From: Paulinella micropora
Lineage: Eukaryota; Cercozoa; Imbricatea; Euglyphida; Paulinellidae
Reading direction: 5' to 3'
DNA: 64,000 nucleotides
NCBI GenBank assembly: GCA_019918135.1
Contig: WBZZ01005655.1
Coordinates: 88,501 to 152,500, forward strand
Numbering within the stretch: position 1 is the stretch's first letter; each line of letters starts with the position of its first letter. The position numbers and the translations under genes were made by a program. The notes below the pieces were generated by a model. That model had not been told where the DNA came from, searched no databases, and saw only the letters and a list, made by a program, of their open reading frames with translations. Below, in pieces: positions 33,224 to 44,700 of the stretch.

Positions 33224-34517
33224 TTAGGGACTGCGCCAACACCTGAAAGGATGGTTTGCGGTGCTTTGCGCACCCAACCCCCCTGGGAGATGGCCCCCCG
33301 GACCCCCCCCCTTCCCCGTCGACAGGGTACGTTCAATGGCCGTAGGTACCGGCAGAACGCAAGTGTAAGCTCTGGTGGCACAAAACCCTAAAATCTCTGG
33401 TTTTTGTGCCACCCGGCACCAGATTTTTTGGATCTCGGAGAGAGCTCATCGGGAGGTGTCGGGTACAGCAAACATCGACCTCAAACTCACTCTGGTGTGC
33501 GCAAACGGCGCCTGGTGGCAACACCTCAATTTTCCAGTTTGTATGCCACCCGGCGCAATATTTATATATTTTCAAAGAGAGCTCATCAAGAAGTGTCAGA
33601 TACACCAAAATATGAGTCGCTGAATCCCTCTGGTGTCCGCAAGCGGCGCCTGGTGGCGCAAGACCTCATTTTCTGGTTTGGATGCCACCCGCGACCAAAC
33701 TGGTATTGACAATTGCAGGGCTGGGGTTCCCGGGGGGAGGCCCCCCCGGATCCCCCTGCCCCCGTCGACAATCGCCGGATGTACCGGTAAGCACTCCCAA
33801 ATAAAAGGAATTTCGGCATTCAGGACACTCCCCTAACGCAAATATTTGTGTGAATTCCTAAAAAATTAGAGCACTATCAACATCGAGTCTGGGGCTAGCC
33901 ACCCTGTCGATATGAGCTCCCAACTCCTCCTCCTGGTTCACACAATCCATGATTTATTCCGACGAGGGTGCAGAAAATAGGCTAAAAAAACAAGGAATTT
34001 TCGCATTCAGGACACTCCCCTAACGCAAATATTTGCGTGAATTCCAAAGAAACTATATCAGCATCAACATTGAGTCTGGGGCTAGCCACCCTGTCAATAT
34101 GAGCTCCCAACTCCTCCTGGTTCACACAAACCATGATTTATTCCGACAGCGGTGCGGAAAAAAACAAGGAATTTTGGCATTCAGGAACTGCCCTAACGCA
34201 AATATTTGCGTGAATTCCAAAAAAAATCATATCAGCACCAAGATCGAGTCTGGGGCTAGCCACCCTGCAAATATGAGCTCCCAACTCATCCTGATTCCCG
34301 CAAACCATGATTTATTCCGACGGGGTGCGAAAATGCGGGGTGGGGGGTCCCCCCCCCCCCCCCCCCGTCTGGGGCTAGCCACCCTGTCAGTATGAGCTCC
34401 CAACTCCTCGTTCCCACAAACCATGATTTATTCCGACAGGGGTGTGGAAAAGGGGGTTTGGGGGGGGGGGGTACGCAATTTTCATTTTCCCCCTCACCCC
34501 AAACCCCCACCCCTTCA
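33224..34517 (-). mobile_element. HEL-X copy 6 (5' end lost)
   Basis: The 3' end is CTAA^T with a shortened hairpin (GGTGC and GCACC kept). Its 5' start is missing; it runs from G-rich sequence straight into the AAT array. Confidence 0.58.
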
Positions 34518-34540
34518 TAATAATAATAATAATAATAATA

Positions 34541-35167
34541 TATATATTGATCTGTCATGGCTGAGCCCGAGGGCCATGCGCCTCCATCCCTCGACCCAAC
34601 AGGGACTACAGTGAGTATGTTGGGGAGGGAAGAGTGACTCTAACCATCCTGCATAGAAGGCCCCAAAAGGAAGTCCCTACTACCCGCACAGTGTCGGGTA
34701 CCTTGCAGGAAATCAACTACAAATGATTGATCTTCCCCGCGTGAGAGCTCCACGAGACTGGGTAGGTCCCGCATGGAGGTACTCACAGGGGCAGCAGACA
34801 TTTCATGCGGTCTGCCAGCGCATGAGGACGTTTTGTGGTAAGTATCTGGGACGCCTCGAAACCCGTCACCACCCCAAGATCGCGGAATGTAAATACCCCT
34901 TTGATCCCACGTGGTGTATGTCTTATAAAAAACAACACAACGACATGGCCTCGGAACCAACACAACAACATAGCCTCGGAACCCACATCGACATAGCCTC
35001 GGAACCCACACAACAACAGAGCCTCGGAACCAACACAACAACATAGCCTCGGAACCAACACAACAACATAGCCTCGGAGCCAACACAACGACATAGCCTC
35101 GAAACCAGTGGGAAGAGGCCCAACCACCTCCTCTTCCCGTGTGGTGCCATACTGTGCACCCCTCCAT
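34541..35167 (-). mobile_element. S5 copy 3
   Basis: 627 nt with about 7 minisatellite units at 34950-35105. It is nearly identical to copy 1, apart from the fuller tail box. Confidence 0.8.
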
Positions 35168-35188
35168 AATAATAATAATAATAATAAT

Positions 35189-35430
35189 AGTGCTTCTCTG
35201 TCAATGGCTGATGCATTTCTGCACATGCGCCTCCATCGTCTCACCCGTGAGGGGGAGTACGAAGAATTGACGATAAGCTCTAATGACACCCCCGCAAGGG
35301 CAGTTCCAACACTTCCAGACGGGCCGGTATGTTCAATGAAAATACTGGTCCAGAAATAGACCGGTATGTTCAATGAAAATACTGGTGGCACCGACGGGAA
35401 TCGAACTGGCGACAGGGCCCAGATGGTAGA
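35189..35430 (-). mobile_element. SINE-1 copy 23 (5' truncated)
   Basis: Two units; truncated inside the tRNA head after the B box side, A box absent. Confidence 0.85.
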
Positions 35431-35431
35431 A

Positions 35432-35475
<44 letters not shown>

Positions 35476-35479
35476 TAAT

Positions 35480-35583
35480 AGACTTATCAGTCAATTGGCC
35501 TTTGATCCTGTCGGACATGTGCCTCCATTGGTAGCACGGGGCCGTTCGGTGACGCGGCTCCGCTCCAAAGACTCGACTGGCGG
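35480..35583 (-). mobile_element. LINE-B tail-only copy 1 (104 nt)
   Basis: Sense strand from CCGCCAGTCGAG to AAGTCT(ATT)n, the LINE-B 3' end. Confidence 0.82.
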
Positions 35584-35617
35584 TAATAATGATAATAATA
35601 GTAATAAGAATAATAAT

Positions 35618-35849
35618 AGTGCTTCTCTGTCAATGGCTGATGCAAATCTGCACATGCGCCTCCATCGTCTCACCCGTGAGGGGAGTACGAAGAATTGACG
35701 ATAGGCTCTAATGACATCCCCGCACGGGCAGTTCCAACACTTCCAGACGGACCGGTATGTTCAATGAAAATACTGGTGGCACCGACAGGAATCGAACTGG
35801 CGACAGGGCCCAGATGGTAGAACTTGACCACTGGGCTATCACGGTGTCC
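35618..35849 (-). mobile_element. SINE-1 copy 24
   Basis: Complete, single unit, GATT loop variant. Confidence 0.9.
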
Positions 35850-35881
<32 letters not shown>

Positions 35882-35882
<1 letters not shown>

Positions 35883-36148
35883 GTGCTTCTCTGTCAATGG
35901 CTGATGCATTTCTGCACATGCGCCTCCATCGTCTCACCCGTGAGGGGAGTACGAAGAATTGACGATAGGCTCTAATGACACCCCCGCAAGGGCAGTTCCA
36001 ACACTTCCAGACGGACCGGTATGTTCAATGAAAATACTGGTCCAGACGGAGCGGTATGTTCAATGAAAATACTGGTGGCACCGACGGGAATCGAACTGGC
36101 GACAGGGCCCAGATGGTAGAACTTGACCACTGGGCTATCACGGTGTCC
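35882..36148 (-). mobile_element. SINE-1 copy 25
   Basis: Complete; two units with a GACGGAGCGG spacer. Confidence 0.9.
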
Positions 36149-36177
36149 ATAATAATAATAATAATAATAATAATAAT

Positions 36178-36353
36178 AGTGTATCTCCTGCCAATTGCTG
36201 AGCCAAAAGGCCATGTGCATCCAGTCCTCCATTCCATAAGGAAAGTCTCCACACCAATCGGTGGAATAAAGGAAGTGACGGCATAGAACATTACTCTAGG
36301 AGCTTTATGCCAATCAGCCCATGGAAAGGACCGATGGCCTATGTACTCCCTAA
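36178..36353 (-). mobile_element. S3 copy 6
   Basis: Full length. Confidence 0.8.
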
Positions 36354-36373
36354 ATAATAATAATAATAATAAT

Positions 36374-36549
36374 AGTGTATCTCCTGCCAATTGCTGAGCC
36401 AAAAGGCCATGTGCATCCAGTCCTCCATTCCATAAGGAAAGTCTCCACACCAATCGGTGGAATAAAGGAAGTGACGGCATAGAACATTACTCTAGGAGCT
36501 TTATACCAATCAGCCCATGGAAAGGGACCGATGGCCTATGTACTCCCTA
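36374..36549 (-). mobile_element. S3 copy 7
   Basis: Full length; in tandem with copy 6 across about 20 nt of AAT. Confidence 0.8.
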
Positions 36550-36620
36550 ATAATAATAATGATAATAATAATAATAATAAGAATAATCATAATAATAATA
36601 ATAATAATAGTAATGATAAT

Positions 36621-36835
36621 AGTCCTGATGCAAATCTGCACATGCGCCTCCATCGTCTCACCCGTGAGGGGAGTACGAAGAATTGACGATAAGCTCTAAT
36701 GACACCCCCGCACGGGCAGTTCCAACACTTCCAGACGGACCGGTGTTCAATGAAAATACTGGTGGCACCGACGGGAATCGAACTGGCGACAGGGCCCAGA
36801 TGGTAGAACTTGACCACTGGGCTATCACGGTGTCC
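36621..36835 (-). mobile_element. SINE-1 copy 26 (tail deletion)
   Basis: Single unit; about 16 nt of the 3' tail between AGT and CCTGATGC is missing. Confidence 0.85.
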
Positions 36836-36847
36836 ATAATAGTAATG

Positions 36848-36885
<38 letters not shown>

Positions 36886-36886
<1 letters not shown>

Positions 36887-37117
36887 GTGCTTCTCTGTCA
36901 ATGGCTGATGCAAATCTGCACATGCGCCTCCATCGTCTCACCCGTGAGGGGAGTACGAAGAATTGACGATAGGCTCTAATGACACCCCCGCAAGGGCAGT
37001 TCTAACACTTCCAGACGGACCGGTATGTTCAATGAAAATACTGGTGGCACCGACGGGAATCGAACTGGCGACAGGGCCCAGCTGGTAGAACTTGACCACT
37101 GGGCTATCACGGTGTCC
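36886..37117 (-). mobile_element. SINE-1 copy 27
   Basis: Complete, single unit, GATT loop variant. Confidence 0.9.
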
Positions 37118-37118
37118 A

Positions 37119-37154
<36 letters not shown>

Positions 37155-37155
<1 letters not shown>

Positions 37156-37421
37156 GTGCTTCTCTGTCAATGGCTGATGCATTTCTGCACATGCGCCTCC
37201 ATCGTCTCACCGGTGAGGGGAGTACGAAGAATTGACGATAAGCTCTAATGACACCCCCGCAAGGGCAGTTCCAACACTTCCAGACGGGCCGGTATGTTCA
37301 ATGAAAGTACTGGTCCAGACGGATCGGTATGTTCAATGAAAATACTGGTGGCACCGACGGGAATCGAACTGGCGACAGGGCCCAGATGGTAGAACTTGAC
37401 CACTGGGCTATCACGGTGTCC
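37155..37421 (-). mobile_element. SINE-1 copy 28
   Basis: Complete; two units with a GACGGATCGG spacer. Confidence 0.9.
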
Positions 37422-37441
37422 ATAATAATAATAATAATAAT

Positions 37442-37493
37442 AGGCTTCCTCAGACTATAGCATCAGATCCAGATCCTGGACATGTGCCTCCAT
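37442..37493 (-). mobile_element. LINE-A tail-only copy (52 nt) 4
   Basis: Same 52-nt extent. Confidence 0.85.
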
Positions 37494-37523
37494 TAATAAT
37501 AATAATAGTAATAATAATAATAA

Positions 37524-39085
37524 CTAGGGGCTGCGCCAACACCTGAAAGGATGGTTTGCGGTGCGCTTCGCGCATCCCCCCCCCCCCCCCCCCTTCCCCG
37601 TCGACAGGGTACGTTCAATTCCCGGAGGTACCAGCAGAACGCAAGTGTGAGCTCTGGTGGCACAAAAACCTTAAATCTTGTTTTTGTGCCACCCGCCACC
37701 AAAACTTTTGGATCTCCGAAGAGTGCGCACCTAGAGGTGTTGGGTACACCAAAACATCAGCCTCAAACTCCCTCGGATGTGCGCAAACGGAGTCTGGTGG
37801 GGCAAAATCCTCAATTTCCTGTTGTGTTAGGCCACCTGGCGCCATAATTTTTATATTTTCGAAGACAGCTCATCAAGAAGTGTCAGATACACCAAATATC
37901 AGCTGCTAACTCTCTCTGGTGTGCGCAAACGGCACCTGGTGGCACAAAAACCTCAATTTTCTGGTTTGGGTGCCACCCACGACCAAAAGCAGTACGTACA
38001 ATTGCAGGGCTTGGGTTTTCGGGGGTAGGGCCCCCCGGACCCCCCCTGCCCCGTCGACAGGGTACGTTTAATTGCCGGAGGTACCGGCAAGTACTCCCAA
38101 AAACAAGCCATTTCGGCATTCAGGACACTCTCCTAACGCAAATATTTGCGTGAGTTCCAAAAAGACTATATCAGCATCAACATCGAGTCTGGGGCTAGCC
38201 GCCCTGTCAATATGAGCTCCCAACTCCTCCTGGTTCACACAAACCATGATTTATTCCGACGAAGGTGCAGAAAATAGGCTGAAAAACAATGAATTTTCGC
38301 GTTCAGGACACTCCCCTAACGCAAATATTTGCGTGAATTCCAAAGCAATGATATCAGCATCAACATCGAGTCTTGGGCTAGCCACCCTGTTATTATGAGC
38401 TCCCAACTCCTCCTGGATCACACAAACCATGATTTATTCCGATTAGGGTGCGAAAAAAAACAAGGAATTTAGGCATTCAGGACACTCCCCTTACGCAAAT
38501 ATTTGCGTGAATTCCAAAAACAGTCATTTCTGGGTCTAGCCTATGAGATAGTGGACTTTTTCGTAGCAAAATTCGCTCTAGAAATGATGCATTCTCTGCA
38601 GATTGTGTTTTTGAGAAACCAAAGTGTTTTTTTGTTTGTGGTTTTGCCGCAGCATCAAGTGAAATCGAACGAAAATTTTCCGCCGAGAATAAAAATCACG
38701 TGAAATCACAAATGCGCTCAATTGTAAAAAATTGTAAAAACATTGTGAAGTACATTTTCATAGGCCGGACCCAGAAAATTACGTCTTCGCCTCGCCCGGG
38801 AAATTCTCTGAAATTCTCACGCTCGCTGGGCCGGCTCGCCTAAAGGCTCACGGCCCAGCTCGCTGTGAGAATAGCTCATTTTCCGGCTCGGCGTAGAATA
38901 TAATAATCAGCATCAACATCGAGTCTGGGGCTAGCCACCCTGCAAATATGAGCTCCCAACTCCTCCTCGTTCCCACAAACCATGATTTATTCCGACAGGG
39001 GTGCGGAATGGGGGGTGGGGGGGGGGGGTACACAATTTTCATTTCCCCCCTCCCCCCACCCCCTACTCCCAACACCTTTCAAGGA
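37524..39085 (-). mobile_element. HEL-X copy 7 with a foreign insert
   Basis: 1,562 nt, with CTAG^T and A^TC ends. It is interrupted at about 38520-38905 by unrelated sequence with inverted repeats. Confidence 0.6.
38525..38780. mobile_element. MITE-like inverted-repeat insert in HEL-X copy 7
   Basis: TTTCTGGGTCTAGCCTATGA at the left faces TCATAGGCCGGACCCAGAAA at the right: inverted repeats of about 20 nt with two or three mismatches around 210 nt of AT-rich non-coding DNA. A second palindrome (ATTCTCAC...GCTGGGCCG arms) follows at about 38805-38875. I saw no clear target duplication. Confidence 0.5.
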
Positions 39086-39104
39086 TAATAATAATAATAA
39101 TAAT

Positions 39105-39318
39105 AGTGCTTCTCTGTCAATGGCTGATGCATTTCTGCACATGCGCCTCCATCGTCTCACCCGTGAGGGGAGTACGAAGAATTGACGATAAGCTCTAATG
39201 ACACCCCCGCAAGGGCAGTTCCAACACTTCCAGACGGGCCGGTATGTTCCATGAAAATACTGGTCCAGACGGATCGGTATGTTCAATGAAAATACTGGTG
39301 GCACCGACGGGAATCGAA
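39105..39318 (-). mobile_element. SINE-1 copy 29 (5' truncated in the B box)
   Basis: Two units; truncated at GAATCGAA, inside the T-arm region. Confidence 0.85.
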
Positions 39319-39354
<36 letters not shown>

Positions 39355-39355
<1 letters not shown>

Positions 39356-39623
39356 GTGCTTCTCTGTCAATGGCTGATGCATTTCTGCACATGCGCCTCC
39401 ATCGTCTCACCCGTGAGGGGAGTACGAAGAATTGACGATAAGCTCTAATGACACCCCCGCAAGGGCAGTTCCAACACTTCCAGACGGGCCGGTATGTTCA
39501 ATGAAAATACTGGTCCAGAAATAGACCGGTATGTTCAATGAAAATACTGGTGGCACCGACGGGAATCGAACTGGCGACAGGGCCCAGATGGTAGAACTTG
39601 ACCACTGGGCTATCACGGTGTCC
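39355..39623 (-). mobile_element. SINE-1 copy 30
   Basis: Complete, two units. Confidence 0.9.
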
Positions 39624-39649
39624 ATAATAATAATAATAATAATAATAAT

Positions 39650-39824
39650 AGTGTATCTCCTGCCAATTGCTGAGCCAAAAGGCCATGTGCATCCAGTCCT
39701 CCATTCCATAAGGAAAGTCTCCACACCAATCGGTGGAATAAAGGAAGTGACGGCATAGAACATTACTCTAGGAGCTTTATACCAATCAGCCCATGGAAAG
39801 GACCGATGGCCTATGTACTCCCTA
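39650..39824 (-). mobile_element. S3 copy 8
   Basis: Full length, 175 nt. Confidence 0.8.
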
Positions 39825-39850
39825 ATAATAATAATAATAATAATAATAAT

Positions 39851-39899
39851 AGTGCTTCTCTGTCAATGGCTGATGCATTTCTGCACATGCGCCTCCATC
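39851..39899 (-). mobile_element. SINE-1 copy 31 (tail only, 49 nt)
   Basis: Begins at GATGGAGG like copies 20 and 35; GAAA loop. Confidence 0.82.
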
Positions 39900-39956
<57 letters not shown>

Positions 39957-39957
<1 letters not shown>

Positions 39958-40139
39958 TGTGTGTGTATGTATCGTCTGCCAATTGCTGAGCCAAAAGGCC
40001 ATGTGCATCCAGTCCTCCATTCCATAAGGAAAGTCTCCACACCAATCGGTGGAATAAAGGAAGTGACGGCATAGAACATTACTCTAGGAGCTTTATACCA
40101 ATCAGCCCATGGAAAGGGACCGATGGCCTATGTACTCCC

Positions 40140-40141
<2 letters not shown>
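39957..40141 (-). mobile_element. S3 copy 9
   Basis: Full length with an ACATACACAC-extended tail. Confidence 0.8.
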
Positions 40142-40170
<29 letters not shown>

Positions 40171-40171
<1 letters not shown>

Positions 40172-40439
40172 GTGCCTCTCTGTCAATGGCTGATGCATTT
40201 CTGCACATGCGCCTCCATCGTCTCACCCGTGAGGGGAGTACGAAGAATTGACGATAAGCTCTAATGACACCCCCGCAAGGGCAGTTCCAACACTTCCAGA
40301 CGGGCCGGTATGTTCAATGAAAATACTGGTCCAGAAATAGACCGGTATGTTCAATGAAAATACTGGTGGCACCGACGGGAATCGAACTGGCGACAGGGCT
40401 CAGATGGTAGAACTTGACCACTGGGCTATCACGGTGTCC
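40171..40439 (-). mobile_element. SINE-1 copy 32
   Basis: Complete, two units. Confidence 0.9.
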
Positions 40440-40486
<47 letters not shown>

Positions 40487-40487
<1 letters not shown>

Positions 40488-40729
40488 GTGCTTCTCAGTC
40501 CATGGCGAATGCATATTTCTGCACATGTGCCTCCATCGTCTCACCCGCGAGGGGAGTACGAAGATTTGACGATAGGCTCTACTGACACCCCCGCAAGGCA
40601 CCTCCAAGCTTTCCAGACAGACCATTATTTTCAAAGAAAATATCCTTTGAAAATACTGGCACCGACGGGAATCGAACTGGCGACAGGTCCCAGATGGTAG
40701 ACCTTAACCACTGGGCTATCGCGGTGCCA
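40487..40729 (-). mobile_element. SINE-2 copy C
   Basis: Complete; small insertion in the tail (CATATTTCTG). Confidence 0.87.
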
Positions 40730-40770
40730 CTTAATAATAATAATAATAATAATAATAATAGACTTATCAG

Positions 40771-41775
40771 TCAATTGGCCTTTGATCCTGTCGGACATGT
40801 GCCTCCATTGGTAGCACGGGACCGTTCGGTGACGCGGCTCCGCTCCAAAGACTCGACTGGCAGTGCAATGTGCAAATGAGCGTGCTGTGCATGTGCAAGT
40901 GGGTGCAAGGAGTGAGAGGAGTTATCTGCCGAGAAGAAGTCCGCGACGCTGCGCTGACCTCCACCTACAACAGATCTAGCCAGACATTCTACCTGACTAG
41001 GCCTTCCCCTCCTTCTACCCACCTCCTGAACGACCGTGAGGTCGATCACCTCCTCCTCCTCCTCCGCCCCCTCTGCCTCCCTGGTCTGCGCCTCCAACTC
41101 CTCCCACTCCTTCCAGATGGTGGCAACAAACCTTCCTAACTCCTCCTCCACCTCTTCTGGGACAGGGATAAACAAAACGCCGAGCATCGCCGCCATCTTT
41201 TCATCCTCCCCCTTCAGCAATTCCTCTTTGAAGAGCCTCATCTCCTCCTCTGCCTCCCGCAGTTCCCTGTGATAAAGCCCTCCTCGATTCAGCATGAGGG
41301 GCTGCCGGGCTTGCGCCTCATCGATAAACTCAAACAGTGCCTCACGAGAGCTCGCAAACGTTGGGCAATGCAGCAGGAAGTGACGTAACGACTCGTTAAC
41401 CTCAGTGCCACACAAGGCGAAACAGCTTGAGCAGTCCGGCGAGCATGAGCCAAATTTGGATCGGTAGAGGCGAAGGCGATTGTTGCAGCTCAACAATCGC
41501 CTTCTGATAAGGTTGTGACTTCCCCCCTCCAGCGCCCGCCAACGTGGGAAAGCAGAGCGGGAAGACATCTGGCTAAGCAGCACCCTAAGCCCATCAGAGG
41601 GCTTAGCCTGCCGCTCCCAGCCAGCTACTTCCTGCCGGACAGACCATTGCTTTACCACCTCGTTCCAGTTCGCCAGAGCGGCCCGCCAGTCCTTATCATC
41701 TACCGTGCCATCTTCGTTCACGACCCGCTTGAGCGCATCCAAGCCCTCCCGCAGCCTGTGATCTGCTAAGATCAA
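40771..41775 (-). CDS. LINE-B C-terminal zinc-finger part
   Basis: 334 codons, and the frame stays open upstream to about 41890. It has LLSCNNRLRLYRSKFG and the cysteine/histidine cluster CSPDCSSCFALCGTEVNES-LRHFLLHC, then an acidic region with VIDLTVV. It is the out-of-frame continuation of the RT polyprotein. The LINE-A and LINE-C copies have the same domain. Confidence 0.82.
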   Translation of the reverse strand: MILADHRLREGLDALKRVVNEDGTVDDKDWRAALANWNEVVKQWSVRQEVAGWERQAKPSDGLRVLLSQMSSRSAFPRWRALEGGSHNLIRRRLLSCNNRLRLYRSKFGSCSPDCSSCFALCGTEVNESLRHFLLHCPTFASSREALFEFIDEAQARQPLMLNRGGLYHRELREAEEEMRLFKEELLKGEDEKMAAMLGVLFIPVPEEVEEELGRFVATIWKEWEELEAQTREAEGAEEEEEVIDLTVVQEVGRRRGRPSQVECLARSVVGGGQRSVADFFSADNSSHSLHPLAHAQHAHLHIALPVESLERSRVTERSRATNGGTCPTGSKAN

Positions 41776-44700
41776 ATTTTCCGTATCTTCCTTCCATTTG
41801 CACCGACCCGTGTTGTAAAGCCTGCGTGTTAGCGCTGTGTTGCCCAGTAACTCGATGCGCCCTAGGAACCGAAGCCGGGCCGCCTTGGCAAGGACTCGGC
41901 GTGCGGCCTAAACCCCTGGTGATGCAGCCGTTTGTGCGCGTACCAACACCCAAGATGACCCGCAGGGGCGCTACCAACGCGCCCTCCAGCTTACTCAGCT
42001 TGTTGGCGCCCGGCAGATCCCAAAAAGCCGATGCGTAAAGCAACTTTGCGCCAACCATTTGCTGCCAATTCATCAGCCGAAGACGCGCTGGAACTTCATG
42101 GGCAATCCAGAGGGGGTAGCAGGCAGCCGTTCCCGCTACAGTGATTTCCGCCGCCCGCTTCGCTTGCGGTTTATCGGAGAGGGTGTCCGTGAGCAGAACT
42201 CCCAGGTATTTGTAGTGGTCGGTGACGTTGAGAACCTTGCCCCGGAACCTCACGCATGGGGGCGACTTTTTTGACTTGGCGTGCCCGTATATCGGCATGA
42301 CTTCCGTCTTGCCCGGTTTCAGGTTGATTTCAAGCCGATAGTCCTCCACGAATGTCGCCACGACATTTACAATCTGTTGAAGCTCCGTGACACTATGCGC
42401 AATTACCGCAACGTCGTCAGCGTAAAGCAGGGTCCGTATGTCTTCGATGCGGTTGAGGTCCTCGATCTCCAACTCTTTCGCGATTCGGACCGTTAGCTCA
42501 TCCATGAAGACGTTGAACAGCGACGGTGACAACGGCGACCCTTGCTGAACTCCCATCCCTTCCAGCACTTCACCAGTGAGTTCGCCATCGACTAGCACTC
42601 GCGATGACGTTCTTCGGTAAAAACGCCGCAGAATGCGATACAACTTGCCCTGTACCCCCATCTGGGTTAGCCTCTGAAACAACCCGGCCCGCCAAACCGT
42701 AGGGAATGCCTTTCTCAGATCCACGAACAAAACGAAAGAACGGAGGCCAGCTTGTTGTCTAAGGTGCAGACGCTCCTTAAGGACAAAAATCTGGTCCCCC
42801 GTACTACGTTTTGGCCGGAACCCACCCTGCTCTGGGCGAAGCCTGCCCGGCTGATCGATGAAAGCCGTAAGCCTCGCCGCCATAAGGGACAGATACATCT
42901 TACCCAGACAGCTCAGAATCGCGATGTCTCTCCAATTTTCCGGATCGGTTGGGTCGCCTCCTTTTGGGATGTTGACGATAATCGCTTTGCCCCAGTCGCT
43001 GGGGGTGTATTCGCACGATTTCAACCAGTTGAAGAAGCGCACCAGAAAGCTCACAATCCGCGTGCCTCCGTACTTGAGCATCTCGTTCTTGATCTTATCC
43101 GGTGAGCACGCTTTGTGATTCTGGAGATTTTCCTGGCAGAGCTCCACTTCCTTCTCGGTGTAATCATAGTCCAGCGGGCCCGTCTCAGTCCGGATCTCCT
43201 CGGCTTGCGCCATGGCCTCGAATTGGTCGCGCAGGTTGTCGTTATACTGGAAGGTTTCGCGGGCCTTCCGCTCGGGCTCAATCCGCGCTGCTTCCTCATC
43301 AGAACCGACTTCCTCTACACATGCATCCTCCAAAAACTGGTTTTCTTTGGGGACCACCATACGTCGGCGGTATTCTTCCCATTCTTGTAGGTTTTCCCGG
43401 AGTGTGCATGCCAGAGTGCCATCGGGCTTCCGAACAGGAGCAGAAGCGTTCGACCGCCGAACCCCGCCCAAACGCTTTGACAGCTTCCAGTACGTGGCCA
43501 TGGTAGCGCTCCTGAAGTTGGCAGCGGTGTCATTCTGGACCCGCTTCCACGCTTGCTCCTTCTTCTCCTTGCATAACCTTCTGACCGCCTTCCTCGCTTC
43601 TTTATATCTTTGCCAGGCCTCTCGGTTGGCCTCATTCCTTCGCCAGAGGCCGTATGCCTCTCTCCGTCGCGCTATCGCTTCCCTAAGACTCTCATCAAAC
43701 CATGCATTAGTAAACCCTGGCCTAATCACCCGAACTCCCAAGACCTTCACGGCTGCGCCCGTGAAAGCTCGGACCACTAAGCTAGCGACCCTATCTACCT
43801 CCTGCTGAAGCTCATCCGGGTCCTCCACTGCTGATAGATCTGGGAGGCCATCTGGCAACAGCCCCGATATACCAGCTGCAAAGGTCTCGTCGTACTTCAA
43901 CCTAAGCTTAGACAGCTCACTCTCCTTACCCTCAACTACCCTGCCTATCAAGCGCTCTGCCTTGAATGCTTTGTACCTCTTTACCTGCTTTTTGGGGGGT
44001 GGCTGTCCCCCCCAGACCAGTTTCACCCACACAGCTTTGTGGTCGGTATCAAGGTCTACCTCGTCGACGCCGAAGCTTGCCTCCTCCGCCAGCTCGGAAG
44101 AGACGCAGATGTAATCCAGTAGATGCCTTCGTCCACCTACATTTTCCTGCCTAGACCACCAATATTTGTCCCCCCGTGGTTGGGAAAACCCACTGAGATT
44201 GCGCAACCCCGTGGCAACAAGCATCGCAGCCAGCAACTCACCATTCTCACTCCTAACCCCTCTACCCCTCCCATCTATCTCGCCAAAGAGGCCCACCACT
44301 CCCTCCTCCCGCGCTATTCTGGCGGGCCCCAGCTTAGCATTAGCATCACCAACCGTAACCACATGACCTTTGGTGGCGAAGTAGGAGACGGCCGCCTGCC
44401 ACGCCTCATAGGCTGCAATAGATTCCTCTCGTTGATTTTCTTGGGGGAAGTAGCCGTTGCCGACGAACACATCCGACGCCGTCGCGCTCCCAGACGACAG
44501 CCTCACCCACAATTGCTGTGGGTGTGGAACAGGCGCCTGTACAATGGTAGCGCACGGTGCCAGATAGTTGGCCACCAACGTCAAGACTCCCCCCAAGAGA
44601 CGCGAGCCCGCACCAGTTGCAGCCGCTTTGCCGAGGACTGCGAAGCCGTCGACTTGGAGCTTCTCCACCTTCTGCGACGATAGGTTGTGCTCCTGGACTC

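Noticed and set aside
19446-35220. Frames with repeated GSEAM/FRGYVVV sequence as a repetitive membrane protein
   Set aside because: They come from the 24-nt (8-codon) minisatellite of S5 and differ between copies by unit number.
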